Below are positions 36,700-46,476 of a stretch of DNA of 64,000 bases, in pieces (the stretch's first letter is position 1; each line of letters opens with the position of its first letter). Below the pieces are notes generated by a model. It made no database searches. It worked only from the letters and a program-made list of their open reading frames with translations, and was not told where the DNA came from. The DNA comes from Manduca sexta. Its lineage: Eukaryota; Arthropoda; Insecta; Lepidoptera; Sphingidae. The stretch covers positions 7,564,001 through 7,628,000 of the forward strand of contig NC_051124.1 of assembly GCF_014839805.1 (NCBI RefSeq), written 5' to 3'. Made by a program: the position numbers and the translations under genes.

Positions 36700-37080
36700 C
36701 ATTGTTATGCCATGTATGGTGGGCGCATAAACTGCAAATTATACCGTGGTAGTCACGTGTGGCTCGCTCTCGCGGGCTACCGTCAGCGTTCGCACAGTTT
36801 CGGAAGCATTAGGGCCCATTAAGCACCGTTAACACACGGCCACGTCACGCGTTCGGGTCGTGCGCAGGCCGATCTAGCGATCTCGCGGTAGCCGAGATGG
36901 CGGTCCTCCAGTCTTTTCACACGGAATGTAGTACGCATGCGCATATACACGTTCCCGCTCGTTCCAACAGTTTTATTGCACACGACATTTCGTGTGTTTG
37001 TTTTGCAAACGGTACGGACTGTCGCATAACATCGGTCATTACTCACGAATGTGTACCCGCTGTATTTTGGTATTGTTGTG
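36700..37080. promoter_or_regulatory. GC-rich block in the drm intron, candidate enhancer or PRE
   Basis: About 380 bases rich in CG dinucleotides interrupt AT-rich intron. Visible words are GAGATGGCGGTC (36894..36905), a match to the Pho/YY1 core on the minus strand, TCACGTGTGG (E-box-like), GATCTAGCGATCTCGCGG, and AGTTTTATTGCACACG, a Caudal/Hox-like TTTATTG. Overlapping open frames on both strands (36819..37085) follow from the GC content. Odd-family genes are Polycomb targets in Drosophila, so a Polycomb response element is a reasonable hypothesis, not a demonstration. Confidence 0.35.
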
Positions 37081-39003
37081 TTTAAATTTGAAGAGCTATT
37101 GTTCTTTCACACAGTTATACTTTAGTTATTCTAATCTGTTACTTTCAGTTTGTATCCGATAGTAAATTACAATCTAAAATTACTCATCGAAAAGAGATCA
37201 CCTATAAGCCTTCTACCAGGTTCACCTATACATTTTTCCATTTAGTCTTTTGCTTAAATATCGTCTACAAGAGGTAAATTAACCTACTCACCTAAATTAT
37301 TATCTACCTCGTCTAAAACTTCCCACGTAATACATCATCCATATTTCCATAAAGTTAATTTTCAGAACACTACCTCTGAGGTCAAAATGAATCATCTAAG
37401 TTCTTAGTAGGTGTCAAACGACAACACACCTGTCAGATGAATTTTCAGATCCGAGAATCGCATGGGAGTCGGAGGGCGCTACAGCTACCAGCGTATTGTA
37501 TGGTAATCCGTCTGTCACTTGACATGAGAGATGACAAGTTTAATGAACTTGGTGAAATAAATCAAATATAACAAGTTTCGGGTAAGGATGCTTGTGGATC
37601 ATTGAGTTGTCGTTTTTGGTCAAATAAATTTGAGCTCAATTACTTCCAAATAATAAGACACATTTTCATAAACCTATGCCGTTGTAGTGCCATAAACAGA
37701 TGAGACTGGTAACTTATGGCTTTTCCTATACTACCATATACTCAAAAGGAATGTAATACGCGAACCTATTTCACGTGACTGCAATTTTCTAGATTAATTA
37801 CGACGTATATGATGATTTGTCAACAAATGCATTGTTTTGTTGTATCTTAAAATTCCTCTCTTAATCTAGTTTACCTACAGCTTCCATTTGAAACCTAATT
37901 TCTTTTCACGCTGTTTATACACTTAACAACACCTGTAGTTACGCAGCACTAAACCAAACACTAAGCAATAAACTTCAAGCATTGCATTATTAACCGAATA
38001 TTAATAAAAATGTGGAATACACACTAGTACAACGCGCTAATCGTAATACAGACAATAAACTGTTTCACAACCCAGATTAGATAAGTGATGGTTTTATTAC
38101 CAGCTTCTCTGTTAACAGCACAATGTCACAGCGTTCCGTCTCCTTGTAACTATTTGACATGTGGCACATTCGTTTTATTGTCAAAGAATTCTATTTTTAA
38201 ATTTTGACATTCAGAAAAAAACGTGAAAACGAAATGTTCGATTCGGCATAGTGTTTTGTTTTCTTTGTTGGTGAATAGAATTTATTTTTTAATGTCGAGG
38301 TCAGAACTGTTTTAAGCCAGTGTTTTTTTAATAATTTATAGGCTAATGCTAATGTCTTGGACAGTGACGTAAAAGAGTTTATGACAAAAAAGTTCAGTCT
38401 CTTATTTCATGATTTAATTCATTTAAATTTTAAACTGTTCGTAAAATAGAAATAGCACCTAGAGTATGTATGGTGGTGTAATGAAAATGTAGCTTTCTAG
38501 TATTAAATTCAGCTAGCGTTGCGCAAATCTTTATCAACACCACATGTTGCGGTCTTAGAATCTTGTGTAACAGTAGTACGTTGATTAAGTGCTATGGTAC
38601 ATAACACCTCAGTGGTTCCGTGATAGGCCAGACCCTAATAAAGGTCGAGCCTGTCGACCACAGCCTCGTCACCTGATCGCGGCATATGTAGGTCGCCGTT
38701 ATTCTGGATCATGTTAACATTTGGTTCTATGTCTGTTATGGAATCTTTTGTTCTAACTACAAAGAGGGTTTGTCAAATGTGGTATAGGTAGTAATGGACG
38801 ATGTTTTTTTCAACATTAATATTGAGTAAATTAGCTAAGTATGGAATCTTTCTTATAAATTGCAGTCTTTTGTGATCATGTGTCAGTTACAAAGGGAATA
38901 AGTTATACAATGAACTGAGGATAGGTCCTAAGATCTGGTATTGTTATTTTAGATGGATATTCCCAATCTCTATGGAACAGTAAATATTAATCTTAGCTAT
39001 CTA

Positions 39004-39106
39004 TCATCACGCTGCATCCCTGAACGGGTAAGTAGAGGAGCAACTGGTGCACTCCTTTCGCCTTTCCGCCCCGAATGATGGGGGGCGAGCTTACTATCTT
39101 AGTATA
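39004..39106 (-). mobile_element. SINE family B fragment
   Basis: GAATGATGGGGGGCGAGCTT and ACTATCTTA resemble TGATGTGATAGGGGGCGAG and TATCGC in the body of family B. The head with the polymerase III boxes is absent. Confidence 0.4.
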
Positions 39107-39539
39107 TTTTAAATAATCACATACTAAAGAGGTTCTGAAACGTCGCAGTTCTAAATGCTCAATTAATTTGTTAGTATTGCGGTTTAACTAACAAGTGACG
39201 TGGAATATAATTGTAACTGAATGAAATGTAATTATTAGTTGTCGAACAAACATATCGGTTGCGGTTAAGGCGGTTTACTATTGTAACTGAAATTAAGTTA
39301 TTACTATAAATGTTTTATAGTACTGAAAATTTCACTTCAGTTTATAAATGCATTTGCTCTTTATCTTTCTTTGATATTTGTTATGATTCGTAGTATTGTT
39401 ACAAAAAAATCTTTTGTTCTATTTTCTTTTATTGATTCGCATAACATGTGTGATTAGTTTATATCGATATGCTGAGTCTTAGGTTCATTTTCTGGAGCAA
39501 ATTATTTTTAAATCCATATTTCTATGGATAAGAGAAAGT

Positions 39540-39650
39540 GAGCAGAACGCGCTGGAGTAGTATGGGTTCGAATCCCAGACAGAGAAAGGTCATGTTTTTG
39601 GAAATCCCAAAGTTCAGATCATTCAGGTCGGGTCCAGATATTTTCATATG
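39540..39650 (+). mobile_element. Possible SINE of a third family, with perfect B box
   Basis: GGTTCGAATCC at 39565..39575 is an exact RNA polymerase III B box within TATGGGTTCGAATCCCAGAC, the T-arm of a tRNA-like sequence. Upstream GCGCTGGAGTAG could be anticodon-arm remnant. No clear A box or tRNA fold was found, so this is probably a decayed tRNA-derived SINE. Confidence 0.45.
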
Positions 39651-40043
39651 ATATGTTAAAATAAATTAAGTTATTTTCCTTGTAGAATAGTTGAGTTGTT
39701 TTTTTCAGTAATTTATATAAAATCACGTTACCGAGATAATTATAGCAAAATGTCAAATTCAATTAAGTAGTTAATTTTCGTATATCCATCGTTTACAAGT
39801 AAAATATATTCGAAACTAAGTAATTAAAAATATCAAGATAATTTATACAATATTAAACATGCCAAAAAAATATTAGTCAATTACGTAAAAATGTGCACTT
39901 TGCCAAATTACTTTGAGTTAATCTAAATTAAATATTTTTTTTATGTAGAGAATACTAGCACAAAAAAACCAAGGCTGTCCGGCTTATTACCTTTGCCTTT
40001 TCCTCCAAATATTTTATAAAAAAAAAGAAAAAAATAGACTCAC

Positions 40044-40261
40044 CTGTGCTGGCGCAGATTGTCTTGCCGCTTGAAGCTCTTCCCGCATACTTCGCAGCTG
40101 AAAGACAGCTCCGGGCTCTTATGGGTGCGTTCGTGGATCATCAGGTTGTAGGACTTGGTGAACCGACGTTGGCAGTACTTGCAGACGAACTCGCATTTTG
40201 GGCGCAGTTTGCGTCTGAAATCCCGTGTGTGCTCTTCGTCAATTTGCATCACGGCGAACAT
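40044..40261 (-). CDS. drm: drumstick, first coding exon (residues 1-72 and most of Arg73)
   Basis: It encodes the N-terminal 73 residues of an 80-residue Odd-skipped-family zinc-finger protein. The start is ATG at 40261..40259, behind ACAAA and with an in-frame TAA 24-27 bases upstream, so this start is firm. MFAVMQID at the N terminus and [10 protein letters not shown] before the fingers identify Drumstick rather than Odd, Sob or Bowl, which have long N termini and more fingers. Finger 1 is C27-x2-C30-x12-H43-x3-H47. Finger 2 has C56-x2-C59-x12-H72 and is finished by cysteines 74/77 from the last exon, so it is atypical (C2HC). Total length matches the ~81 residues I recall for the fly protein. 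In Drosophila, Drm binds the Lines protein through its finger, removing Lines from Bowl, and patterns hindgut, leg joints and epidermis; here this is inferred. The exon ends CACAG|GTGAGT, phase 2. A 78-codon frame on the other strand is a shadow. Confidence 0.95.
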
Positions 40262-40309
40262 TTTGTCTGGACTAAGATGTGATGCTTACGACGGGCGGGG
40301 CTTGAGCGC
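40262..40309 (-). other. drm: drm 5' UTR, second exon part (proposed)
   Basis: On the minus strand CTTATCATTGTACAG|GCGCTC gives an acceptor at 40311..40310, 48 bases before the ATG. The pyrimidine tract is weak, so the alternative is an unspliced leader. Confidence 0.45.
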
Positions 40310-40672
40310 CTGTACAATGATAAGTTATCAAATGTGGTGTGCGCATGGAATGTGGACTTTATTGTGTGCGTGTTAGAGTTCATGTTTCAGTGTAAGTGCG
40401 AGTGTGTGTGCTGTGTTTGTGTACGCGACGATTAAATTTTTCGTCTCACTCTACATCCAAAATGTTAACCCTACCGAAAGTTAGTGGACGCTACTAAAAG
40501 TCCCGCCACCAGACAAAATAATACGACGTTGAAATTAAAACGATTTCATTTGAAACAAGATTATTCCGACACACCGCATCGACATTTAAATATTAAAAAC
40601 GAACGAACTAAATACTCAATACAATTTATGACTACTAAAAAACCTTAAAACAAAGAAGATTAAAACACATAC
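40310..40672 (-). other. drm: drm 5' UTR intron, 363 nt (proposed)
   Basis: The donor is AAAG|GTATGTG at 40672 and the acceptor TTGTACAG at 40310. It lies between the GC-rich leader and the start codon. It rests only on splice-site words. Confidence 0.45.
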
Positions 40673-40850
40673 CTTTATAACTATCGAGGTGAAAAAAAAA
40701 ATGCTTAAAAGCGCCGAGCACTGTCACAAACTTGTACGAGGATACACTGTCACAGACGCAGATACAGAGAGTCTAGATGTGTCAACGTTGCGTGCGAACA
40801 AGAGCGGGTGCGTTTAGCAACTGCGCTGGCGAGTGGGTGCGGAAACTACT
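40673..40850 (-). other. drm: drm 5' UTR, first exon (proposed)
   Basis: From the initiator at about 40850 to the AAAG|GTATGTG donor. The leader is GC-balanced, without a long frame, and ends just after CTCGATAGTTATAAAG. Confidence 0.4.
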
Positions 40851-40920
40851 GATAGTGTTACGCGGAAGGTGTGCTCGCCCCCACCACGCCACGTGCGCTC
40901 ACTGAATGAACAGGTAGCGG
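40845..40920 (-). promoter_or_regulatory. drm: Candidate drm core promoter (initiator, no TATA)
   Basis: On the minus strand CTATCAGTAGT contains the arthropod initiator TCAGT (40852..40848), so transcription could start near 40850. GC-rich sequence (GTGGCGTGGTGGGGGCGAGC) lies just upstream and no TATA box is seen 25-35 bases before it. This type of TATA-less GC-rich promoter is common for developmental genes in insects. Confidence 0.4.
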
Positions 40921-42780
40921 CCGAGGTGACGGCCCGATGGGAAAATTTTATTTCGCCTCCACATTGCGAATATCGTTTATACTTATCCTCACAATTATCG
41001 TTTTAGTATTCAATTTCTATCATTAAGACCAGTTATAAAATAACATGGTAACTAAAACATCGTTAACGGTGGGAAAATGACACCGGCGGGTGGCTCGCGG
41101 CGCTTCCGTGTGTACAACTCACGAACGTAAGCGACCGCCAATCATTTCGAGCGCACACGTTGTTTACTGGTAAATTGGTGATGATTTTCGGCTTCTGTCA
41201 TTATTGTGATGACCTTAGGTTAATTTGAGATCAATTGACAAAAAAGCTACTGCGTAAATTTGCGTACGGTTGATCTAGATTGTGTAACTCTATGTAATTT
41301 CTATTAGCTGCTAGATATTAGTCAGCCATACATGTTGTTTTTAAAATAATGTCCGATTCTAAAATATGTTTTCTATTTTTACCGATTTCGCCAACATGAA
41401 ATTACGAAATAAGATTAAAAATGTATGAAAAAGAACTTTAAAAATAAAATAACATGAAATTAAAAATCACACGTAAGCAAGTCAAGAGTGCGCTTCGTTT
41501 TAAATTATTTTTTGTCTCGTTATATAGGGCCCTTGCGTTGTTAGTTCTACTTTCGTTTGCAAAACCACGAGCATGATACTGAATTCATCGCATTTCAAAT
41601 CTATTTGACGAGTTTATGGCCATGCCAGGATCTGACAGTAGTGAGATAAATAATATTTATACATGTGCACCTAACGATCCCTTAGGGAGTATACGTGTGA
41701 ACTCATGCGCACTCGTGTATACAAGTAGTACCCGAAAAGCAAATTGAATAAAATAATCATAGCTCTATACTGATTTACAGTCCACAGATCTGTTCAATAA
41801 ACATACGAACGACACTGGAAAAAAACTCTAAACAAACATACTAAGAATAAAGGACGAGTTTAATAGCCAAAAAATTGCTCAATTTCAATTCATAGTTTTT
41901 ATAACTGTATAATAAACACTATTTATAACAAAAAAAAGTCGAAAATCGTCGATTTTTCACACAATATTCAAATTTCGCGTGTTAAAGGAGCTATAAAATT
42001 TAATTCCTGGTACCGTGAAGCACTTATGGTCCGTTTTATGGTTGCGTTCATTCAAATTATCTCGACTCACCTACGTTAAAAACATTCGCTTAATGAGCAT
42101 TCATAGTTGGCGAATGACTGGTCATAAGGCCGTGTAATTAGCTGCTATTGATTCGGTCGACTTCACTTTTAACACGTACTAAGATGGGATAAGTATATAT
42201 TGTATTCGTATATCGACAAAGAAGAAAATATATTTTCTGCTCAGCAACAATTGGGATTCAATTGTCTGGTAACACAGTATAGGGAGCGATTTTGCTGAGA
42301 TATGGAACGTGACGTATATTGCGTTTATGGATAGATAGAGTAGAAGAATATAATATTTTTCTCAACATAATGGCTACCTGATATAATAAATATTGTTTAA
42401 ATGAAATTAATGAGCCGTCGTCTCTACAACAGTTAGCCTTATCTCAAGATATTGTTAATAAAAATTCATTGACGATGCAGTGGTTAATGCTTAGAGTCAG
42501 ATTTATCTATCGAATAAAATAGACAGTCATTTGAAGTAAGAGAAGGTATCATAAAGTATAACATTTAGTATCTACTACAACAGCTACATTCGAAAGCATA
42601 CGAATCCAAGACAGCGAAATTTTAAACAATCCAACAGTAATTTATTGAAATAACCAACAAAACGTTCGAATAATTACATCCATAATTCTGGCAATTATCT
42701 CAGTTTCGCTACAATTAGTTGTGAATTTTTATAACAGCGAATCCAGGCCGAGATTTGCATAATACCAACGATTACCATAA
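40921..42780. other. Upstream region of drm
   Basis: No gene was recognised. A GC-richer patch at 41070..41165 (CACCGGCGGGTGGCTCGCGG) lies near the promoter and may be regulatory. The rest is AT-rich. Confidence 0.35.
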
Positions 42781-42900
42781 CGTCCGTTTCGAAATTCACA
42801 TAGAAATAAAAATGGCGGCGGCTCAAATGGCGTATCAGTATCCCTAAAGATTCATCGCGTCACGACTTGCACATGGCGACTGGAACGCGCAAAAAATTCA
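42781..42900. promoter_or_regulatory. Cluster of ATGGCG words, candidate Pho/YY1 element
   Basis: ATGGC (GCCAT on the minus strand) occurs at 42812, 42827 and 42873, each followed by G. The first is AAAATGGCGGCGGC, close to the YY1/Pho consensus. It is about 2 kb upstream of the proposed drm start. A cluster of three in about 65 bases in AT-rich DNA suggests a Polycomb-type or core-promoter element, but no other PRE motif is clear. Confidence 0.3.
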
Positions 42901-43550
42901 CCAATCGTACATCTTAATATTTGGCCCAGACAAACCATTTATGGTAGCTTTGAAGATTATGATTTTTTCAAAGCCAAGCACCACAGAGTTGGAGTGATGA
43001 GGCGAGATGATAAACTCCGTTGGTCACGGTCGATCGCTAACAGTCGTAAAAGGCACTGGCGGACAGAAGTCAAAGGTGTAACGACTCACGGAGGCAAAAT
43101 ACTCTAATGTCATACTAGGTTATGCTAATGGTTTCGGTTGTCGTGTTTATCTTTGCAGGTACTGCGTTTCGGAATCATACTATCCAACCATCTAAAGGTA
43201 CTGTGGTGAACTTTAGAAGATCATATTTAGCAGCAATTAATATTGGATATATTTCTATATAATATTGTTTTCTTTTCAATTACAATGTTTTAGATCTATG
43301 CAATGATTAAACCTATATCTTCTGCACTCCTCTATGAACTTTGATTATGCCAAATTTCACAATCCTCCAATGCGTGCGCAATGTACTTAAAGGCTGTAGT
43401 TTTTTCTTCATGTGTTAATATAATATAAATTTTTAATATATAGATACCCCAAAAAAATGTCATGTCAAAACAAAACTTCTACGAATAACAAAACGAACGT
43501 CCTATGACGTACACGATAAATAAGAAAACGTCTCAATACGTCTTATTAAA
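42901..43550. other. Intergenic DNA
   Basis: Nothing firmly recognised. GAGGCGAGATGATAAACTCC and nearby GC-balanced sequence at 42980..43080 might be transposon-derived. Confidence 0.35.
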
Positions 43551-43745
43551 ATGAGTCCAGTCATGAGTCACGCGACCACAAGCCTTGTGATGTCAAAATC
43601 GTCAAAGCAAATGAATCAGGCAGACTTCTTGTCCCTTGAACTATTGACATTTCATAGAACGGTCGATCTTGGAAAACAAAAACCCCAATTGGTAGAATTC
43701 TATGACGGTTTGAAGAAATGGGACAAGAAAAATTTTCCAGACTAA
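43551..43745 (+). other. Unrecognised 64-codon ATG-to-stop frame
   Basis: The frame starts at ATG after TTATTAAA and ends TAA. The translation is polar and protein-like in its second half (ELLTFHRTVDLGKQKPQL, then a segment ending KKWDKKNFPD), less AT-biased than random frames here. I do not know the family. No splice sites, promoter or poly(A) signal were found. It may be a processed-gene or transposon fragment, or chance. Confidence 0.25.
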
Positions 43746-43927
43746 ATAACGAATTGTTCAGCAATGGTACTATAGGAATTTTCTAGAGAAACTATTGCAC
43801 AGAATGACAATGGAAATGTTGATTTATTAAACAGTGAAGAGTATACTTAAGGAAAGACTATCATTCACTATTAAACTGCCAAATTTGAACTTGGGTGGGC
43901 ACTGTCTCTTAAAAAGAAAGTTATTAT

Positions 43928-44140
43928 TAGTATTGCGGAACGACCGCGCTGAGATTTCCGGGTTCAAAATCTGAGTCAGACACTGATATTAGGATTCCTA
44001 TCAGTATAACTCGAAGTCTAGAATTTGTGCCCAGTATGATAGGCACGCCCCTTATCACATCACGGGACGGATTCCACATAGCGAAAAGTGGGTACAAAAG
44101 TTGCCCCTCTGGCTACTCCCTCGAGAAGGATATGCGTGTA
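43928..44140 (+). mobile_element. SINE family B
   Basis: GCGGAACGACCGCGCTGAGA and CCGGGTTCAAAATC (B-box region) lead into ATTTGTGCCCAGTATGATAGG, CCCCTTATCACATCACGGGAC and GGCTACTCCCTCGAGAAGG, the order of blocks seen in the copies at 2197 and 20868. Confidence 0.7.
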
Positions 44141-44248
44141 ATATTTATACGAAGAGAGATCTGAACATATTAATATGGTTTACAATTTATTCATGACATG
44201 ACAATTTGACCATCGTTAATTTCATTTATTTATTCAATAGTTAGATAT

Positions 44249-44430
44249 ATAGATAAAAAAAGTATATTTTGGCTACAATTAACACACAATATAACCTAAG
44301 ATATAATACACAGACAATGGACAAGTAACATATCCATTTGCGAATTACAGCCGCAATCAGACTCCAGCCCAGCAATATGCTTTGCTCGAAGGAGCAAAGT
44401 GCTGGTAATTCTGCAGTGGTCACCCATCGG
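44249..44430. repeat. Interspersed repeat family D, copy 2
   Basis: Matches 583..745 in the same orientation, with GGCTACAATTAAC, CAGACAATGGACAAG, CAGCCGCAATCAG, CAGCAATATGCTTTGCTCGA and GTGCTGGTAATTCTG. The 65-codon minus-strand frame over it is repeat sequence. Confidence 0.6.
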
Positions 44431-44583
44431 TTTATCACTACATCCTTACAAATAATACAATGATTTTTCTTATATGTAATAAACCTTTACAGATGTTAAA
44501 TAATTTATAACCAGCATATATATGCTAATATAAATTATTTAATTATTGTTATATATTATTATTGCTATATATGATAATGAAAA

Positions 44584-44629
44584 CCTCATATTATCCTTTA
44601 AATGATATCATTTAAAGGATAATATGAGG
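44584..44629. repeat. Perfect 46-bp palindrome (60 bp with one mismatch)
   Basis: CCTCATATTATCCTTTAAAT plus GAT is followed immediately by its exact reverse complement, centred on GATATC, with no spacer. After one A/A mismatch, six more pairs extend each side. It lies about 260 bp from a tRNA-Glu gene. It would form a cruciform or a very stable hairpin. Confidence 0.97.
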
Positions 44630-44875
44630 ATTTCATATATATTTGTGGTAACTAATGGATAATATAAGGGGCAAACCCATATGTCACAAATATGATTAAT
44701 TAGGTGTCCTACGTGACTTGAAGTCTAGAATCCAAAAAGATTCATACATGACGACACGTGTAAACCAACCTCACGTCTGATTCTTACATTATGCAATGGG
44801 AAAATAAAATACGTGTACAATAGCAATATGTAGGTACCCAACCTAACGAAAACGGAGAATAATTATCAAAAAAAT

Positions 44876-44888
44876 AGAAAAAAGGCTT
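44876..44888 (-). terminator. RNA polymerase III terminator of tRNA-Glu
   Basis: On the minus strand the tRNA 3' end is followed by AAGCC and then a run of six T (44883..44878), a standard polymerase III stop. Confidence 0.8.
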
Positions 44889-44960
44889 TTCCGATACCGG
44901 GAATCGAACCCGAGCCTCCTGGGTGAGAGCCAGGTATCCTAGCCACTACACCATATCGGA
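44889..44960 (-). tRNA. tRNA-Glu (CTC), D-stem mismatch
   Basis: The 72-nt cloverleaf has acceptor TCCGATA/TATCGGA, an anticodon stem CCTGG/CCAGG around loop CTCTCAC (anticodon CTC, codon GAG), and a T arm with GGTTCGATTCC (B box). It delivers glutamate to the ribosome. It is identical to the gene at 47181 except at position 12, where G replaces C. C12 pairs with G23 in the D stem, and the change gives a G-G mismatch inside the A box. It may thus be less efficient or on the way to a pseudogene. No intron. A T-run follows. Confidence 0.92.
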
Positions 44961-45605
44961 TATGATTACTTCTCCGAAAATATAGCATATGAAACTTTTA
45001 TATATAATTAAATAATTAGTTGAGCAAACAGCTTACTAAAAAAAAAGCGACATAACAAAAAAAAATTGGAACACTAACTGAACGTTGATTTGTAAAGACA
45101 CTACACTGCGCTCGCCGTCCTGCCACTAAACACAGACTTAAATGTAGAAACTGCGCGAATGATGATCATATTCCAACAGCGGCAAAGGGTGAATTTTTCG
45201 AAAGGTAACCCGACACCACTTCTATGTTCTATGTTGCGGGGCTCCTTTTTCCTTAGCTCGTAGTAGGTCGGGCCGTTGTGCGTGGGATGCTGACTATGGG
45301 TTTAGCCAGCTAACCCGACACAACTTATAGGTAATAATAATACGCATAATTGTAGTCTGCAAATCGTTCTAAAAATAATTAGATTTCAAATAAATTACGT
45401 AAAGGATGTCAACACGAGTCGAGTTAGATGTACCCTTCGCTACTGTGTGGCAGAACCTAGCTACACCCAATTTGTCTATCAAAAATATGCCAGCTCGACT
45501 TAATGATGCAAATCTCGCAATAACATCATGTAAACAAACAACGCTGATGCATTTAATGCGATTAGGCATTATTTTTTTTGTATTTTTTTTTTTATTTTTT
45601 TGCAT
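44961..45605. other. Intergenic DNA with repeat scraps
   Basis: CACTGCGCTCGCCGTCCTG at 45104..45122 is a piece of repeat family F. AACCCGACACCACTTCTA near 45208 and AACCCGACACAACTTATA near 45313 are direct repeats flanking a GC-richer 100-bp block of unknown origin. Open frames on both strands at 45369..45677 have no motif. Confidence 0.4.
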
Positions 45606-45800
45606 GAGATAAGCTTGCCATTCGCCTGATGGTAAGCGGTACCACCGACCATAAACAGTGGAAATACCATCCAACACCTTGAATTACAAAATATTTGTTG
45701 GTATTCCACTGCGCTCGCCATCCTGAGAAATGATGTTAAGTCATAGTATGTCCAGTAGTTACATTGACTACAATGTTCTTCAAACCAGACGATTTTAAAT
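45606..45800 (-). repeat. Interspersed repeat family F, copy 2
   Basis: ATTCGCCTGATGGTAAGCGG, ACCATAAACAGTGGAAATAC, CATCCAACACCTTGAATTAC, ATTCCACTGCGCTCGCCATC and AGTATGTCCAGTAGTTACATTG are shared with 49407..49582, and in reverse with 17711..17845. Orientation is given relative to the copy at 17711. Probably the 3' tail of a LINE. The long minus-strand frame over it (45569..45832) is repeat sequence. Confidence 0.75.
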
Positions 45801-46254
45801 GCTGGAAAGACTATCATCTCAAATCCTAGCATCTACCAAATTTCGATCATATCTTAGACGTCGAAATAGCCTATACGATTACTAATCTATTTTGGATATT
45901 CATAAACGATAATTTTAAGTAACTTACACATTATTATGAAGACATAACAACTTGAAACTTCCAACAATTCGCGACATAAAGTACAAAGTTAATAGTGCAT
46001 CATAATTTCCAGAACACACTAAAGGACTAAGACGTAAGGGTTTCTAAAGGAAACAGGGTTTTTTTAAAAACCAGCGTAGTACATGACCAGGCAAATATAT
46101 CTGTAGTATTACGGAAGCAATGCGTAAAGTGATGTTGTTTGAAGGAGGTAATCTTTAGAATTACTGTGTAGATTCTTAAAAAATATTTCACTCATAGAAA
46201 GCTGCAATCTACGTGTATACATAAGTTTATATTACATTTGAGTTGATTGGTTTT
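45801..46254. other. Unique AT-rich intergenic DNA
   Basis: Nothing recognised. Confidence 0.4.
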
Positions 46255-46476
46255 TCACACACACTTCACGCATTTATCTCCGAAGAGAACAACTACTTTT
46301 CGCCAAGAGTGTGCCGTCCCATGACGTGATAGGGGGCGAGCCTATCGCCATGTCGGGCACAAATTCGAGACTCCGGTCAGAAAAACCCAAATATCAATTT
46401 GCCCAACCCGGGAGTTGAACCTAAACCTCAGAGCGCTGCCATACCGCGCATGCAGTACAACTACGCCACCGAGGTA
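46255..46476 (-). mobile_element. tRNA-derived SINE, family B
   Basis: On the minus strand GGTGGCGTAGTTGTACTGC (A-box head), CTGAGGTTTAGGTTCAACTC (B box) and GCCCGACATGGCGATAGGCT with CCCCCTATCACGTCATGGG follow in the family order. It is one of the better-preserved copies. Confidence 0.8.

Larger units (their letters stand above)
32302..40043 (-). other. drm: Large drm intron (7,742 nt, GT-AG)
   Basis: The donor is GTGAGT (40043..40038) after CACAG and the acceptor is TTGTTGTAG (ending 32302). The intron is phase 2, splitting an Arg codon AG|A. It contains a Helitron (33781..34013), part of another (34426..34505), a strong inverted repeat (34505..34632), a MITE remnant (35195..35275), SINE pieces (32457, 39004, 39560) and two GC-balanced blocks (33290..33500, 36700..37080) that could hold enhancers. 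The frame 36069..36371 (+, TTG start) has a less AT-rich composition than its surroundings but no recognisable domain. Everything else in it is AT-rich and featureless. Confidence 0.8.

Noticed and set aside
40046..40376. Plus-strand frames opposite the drm exon
   Set aside because: Shadows of the zinc-finger coding sequence on the other strand.
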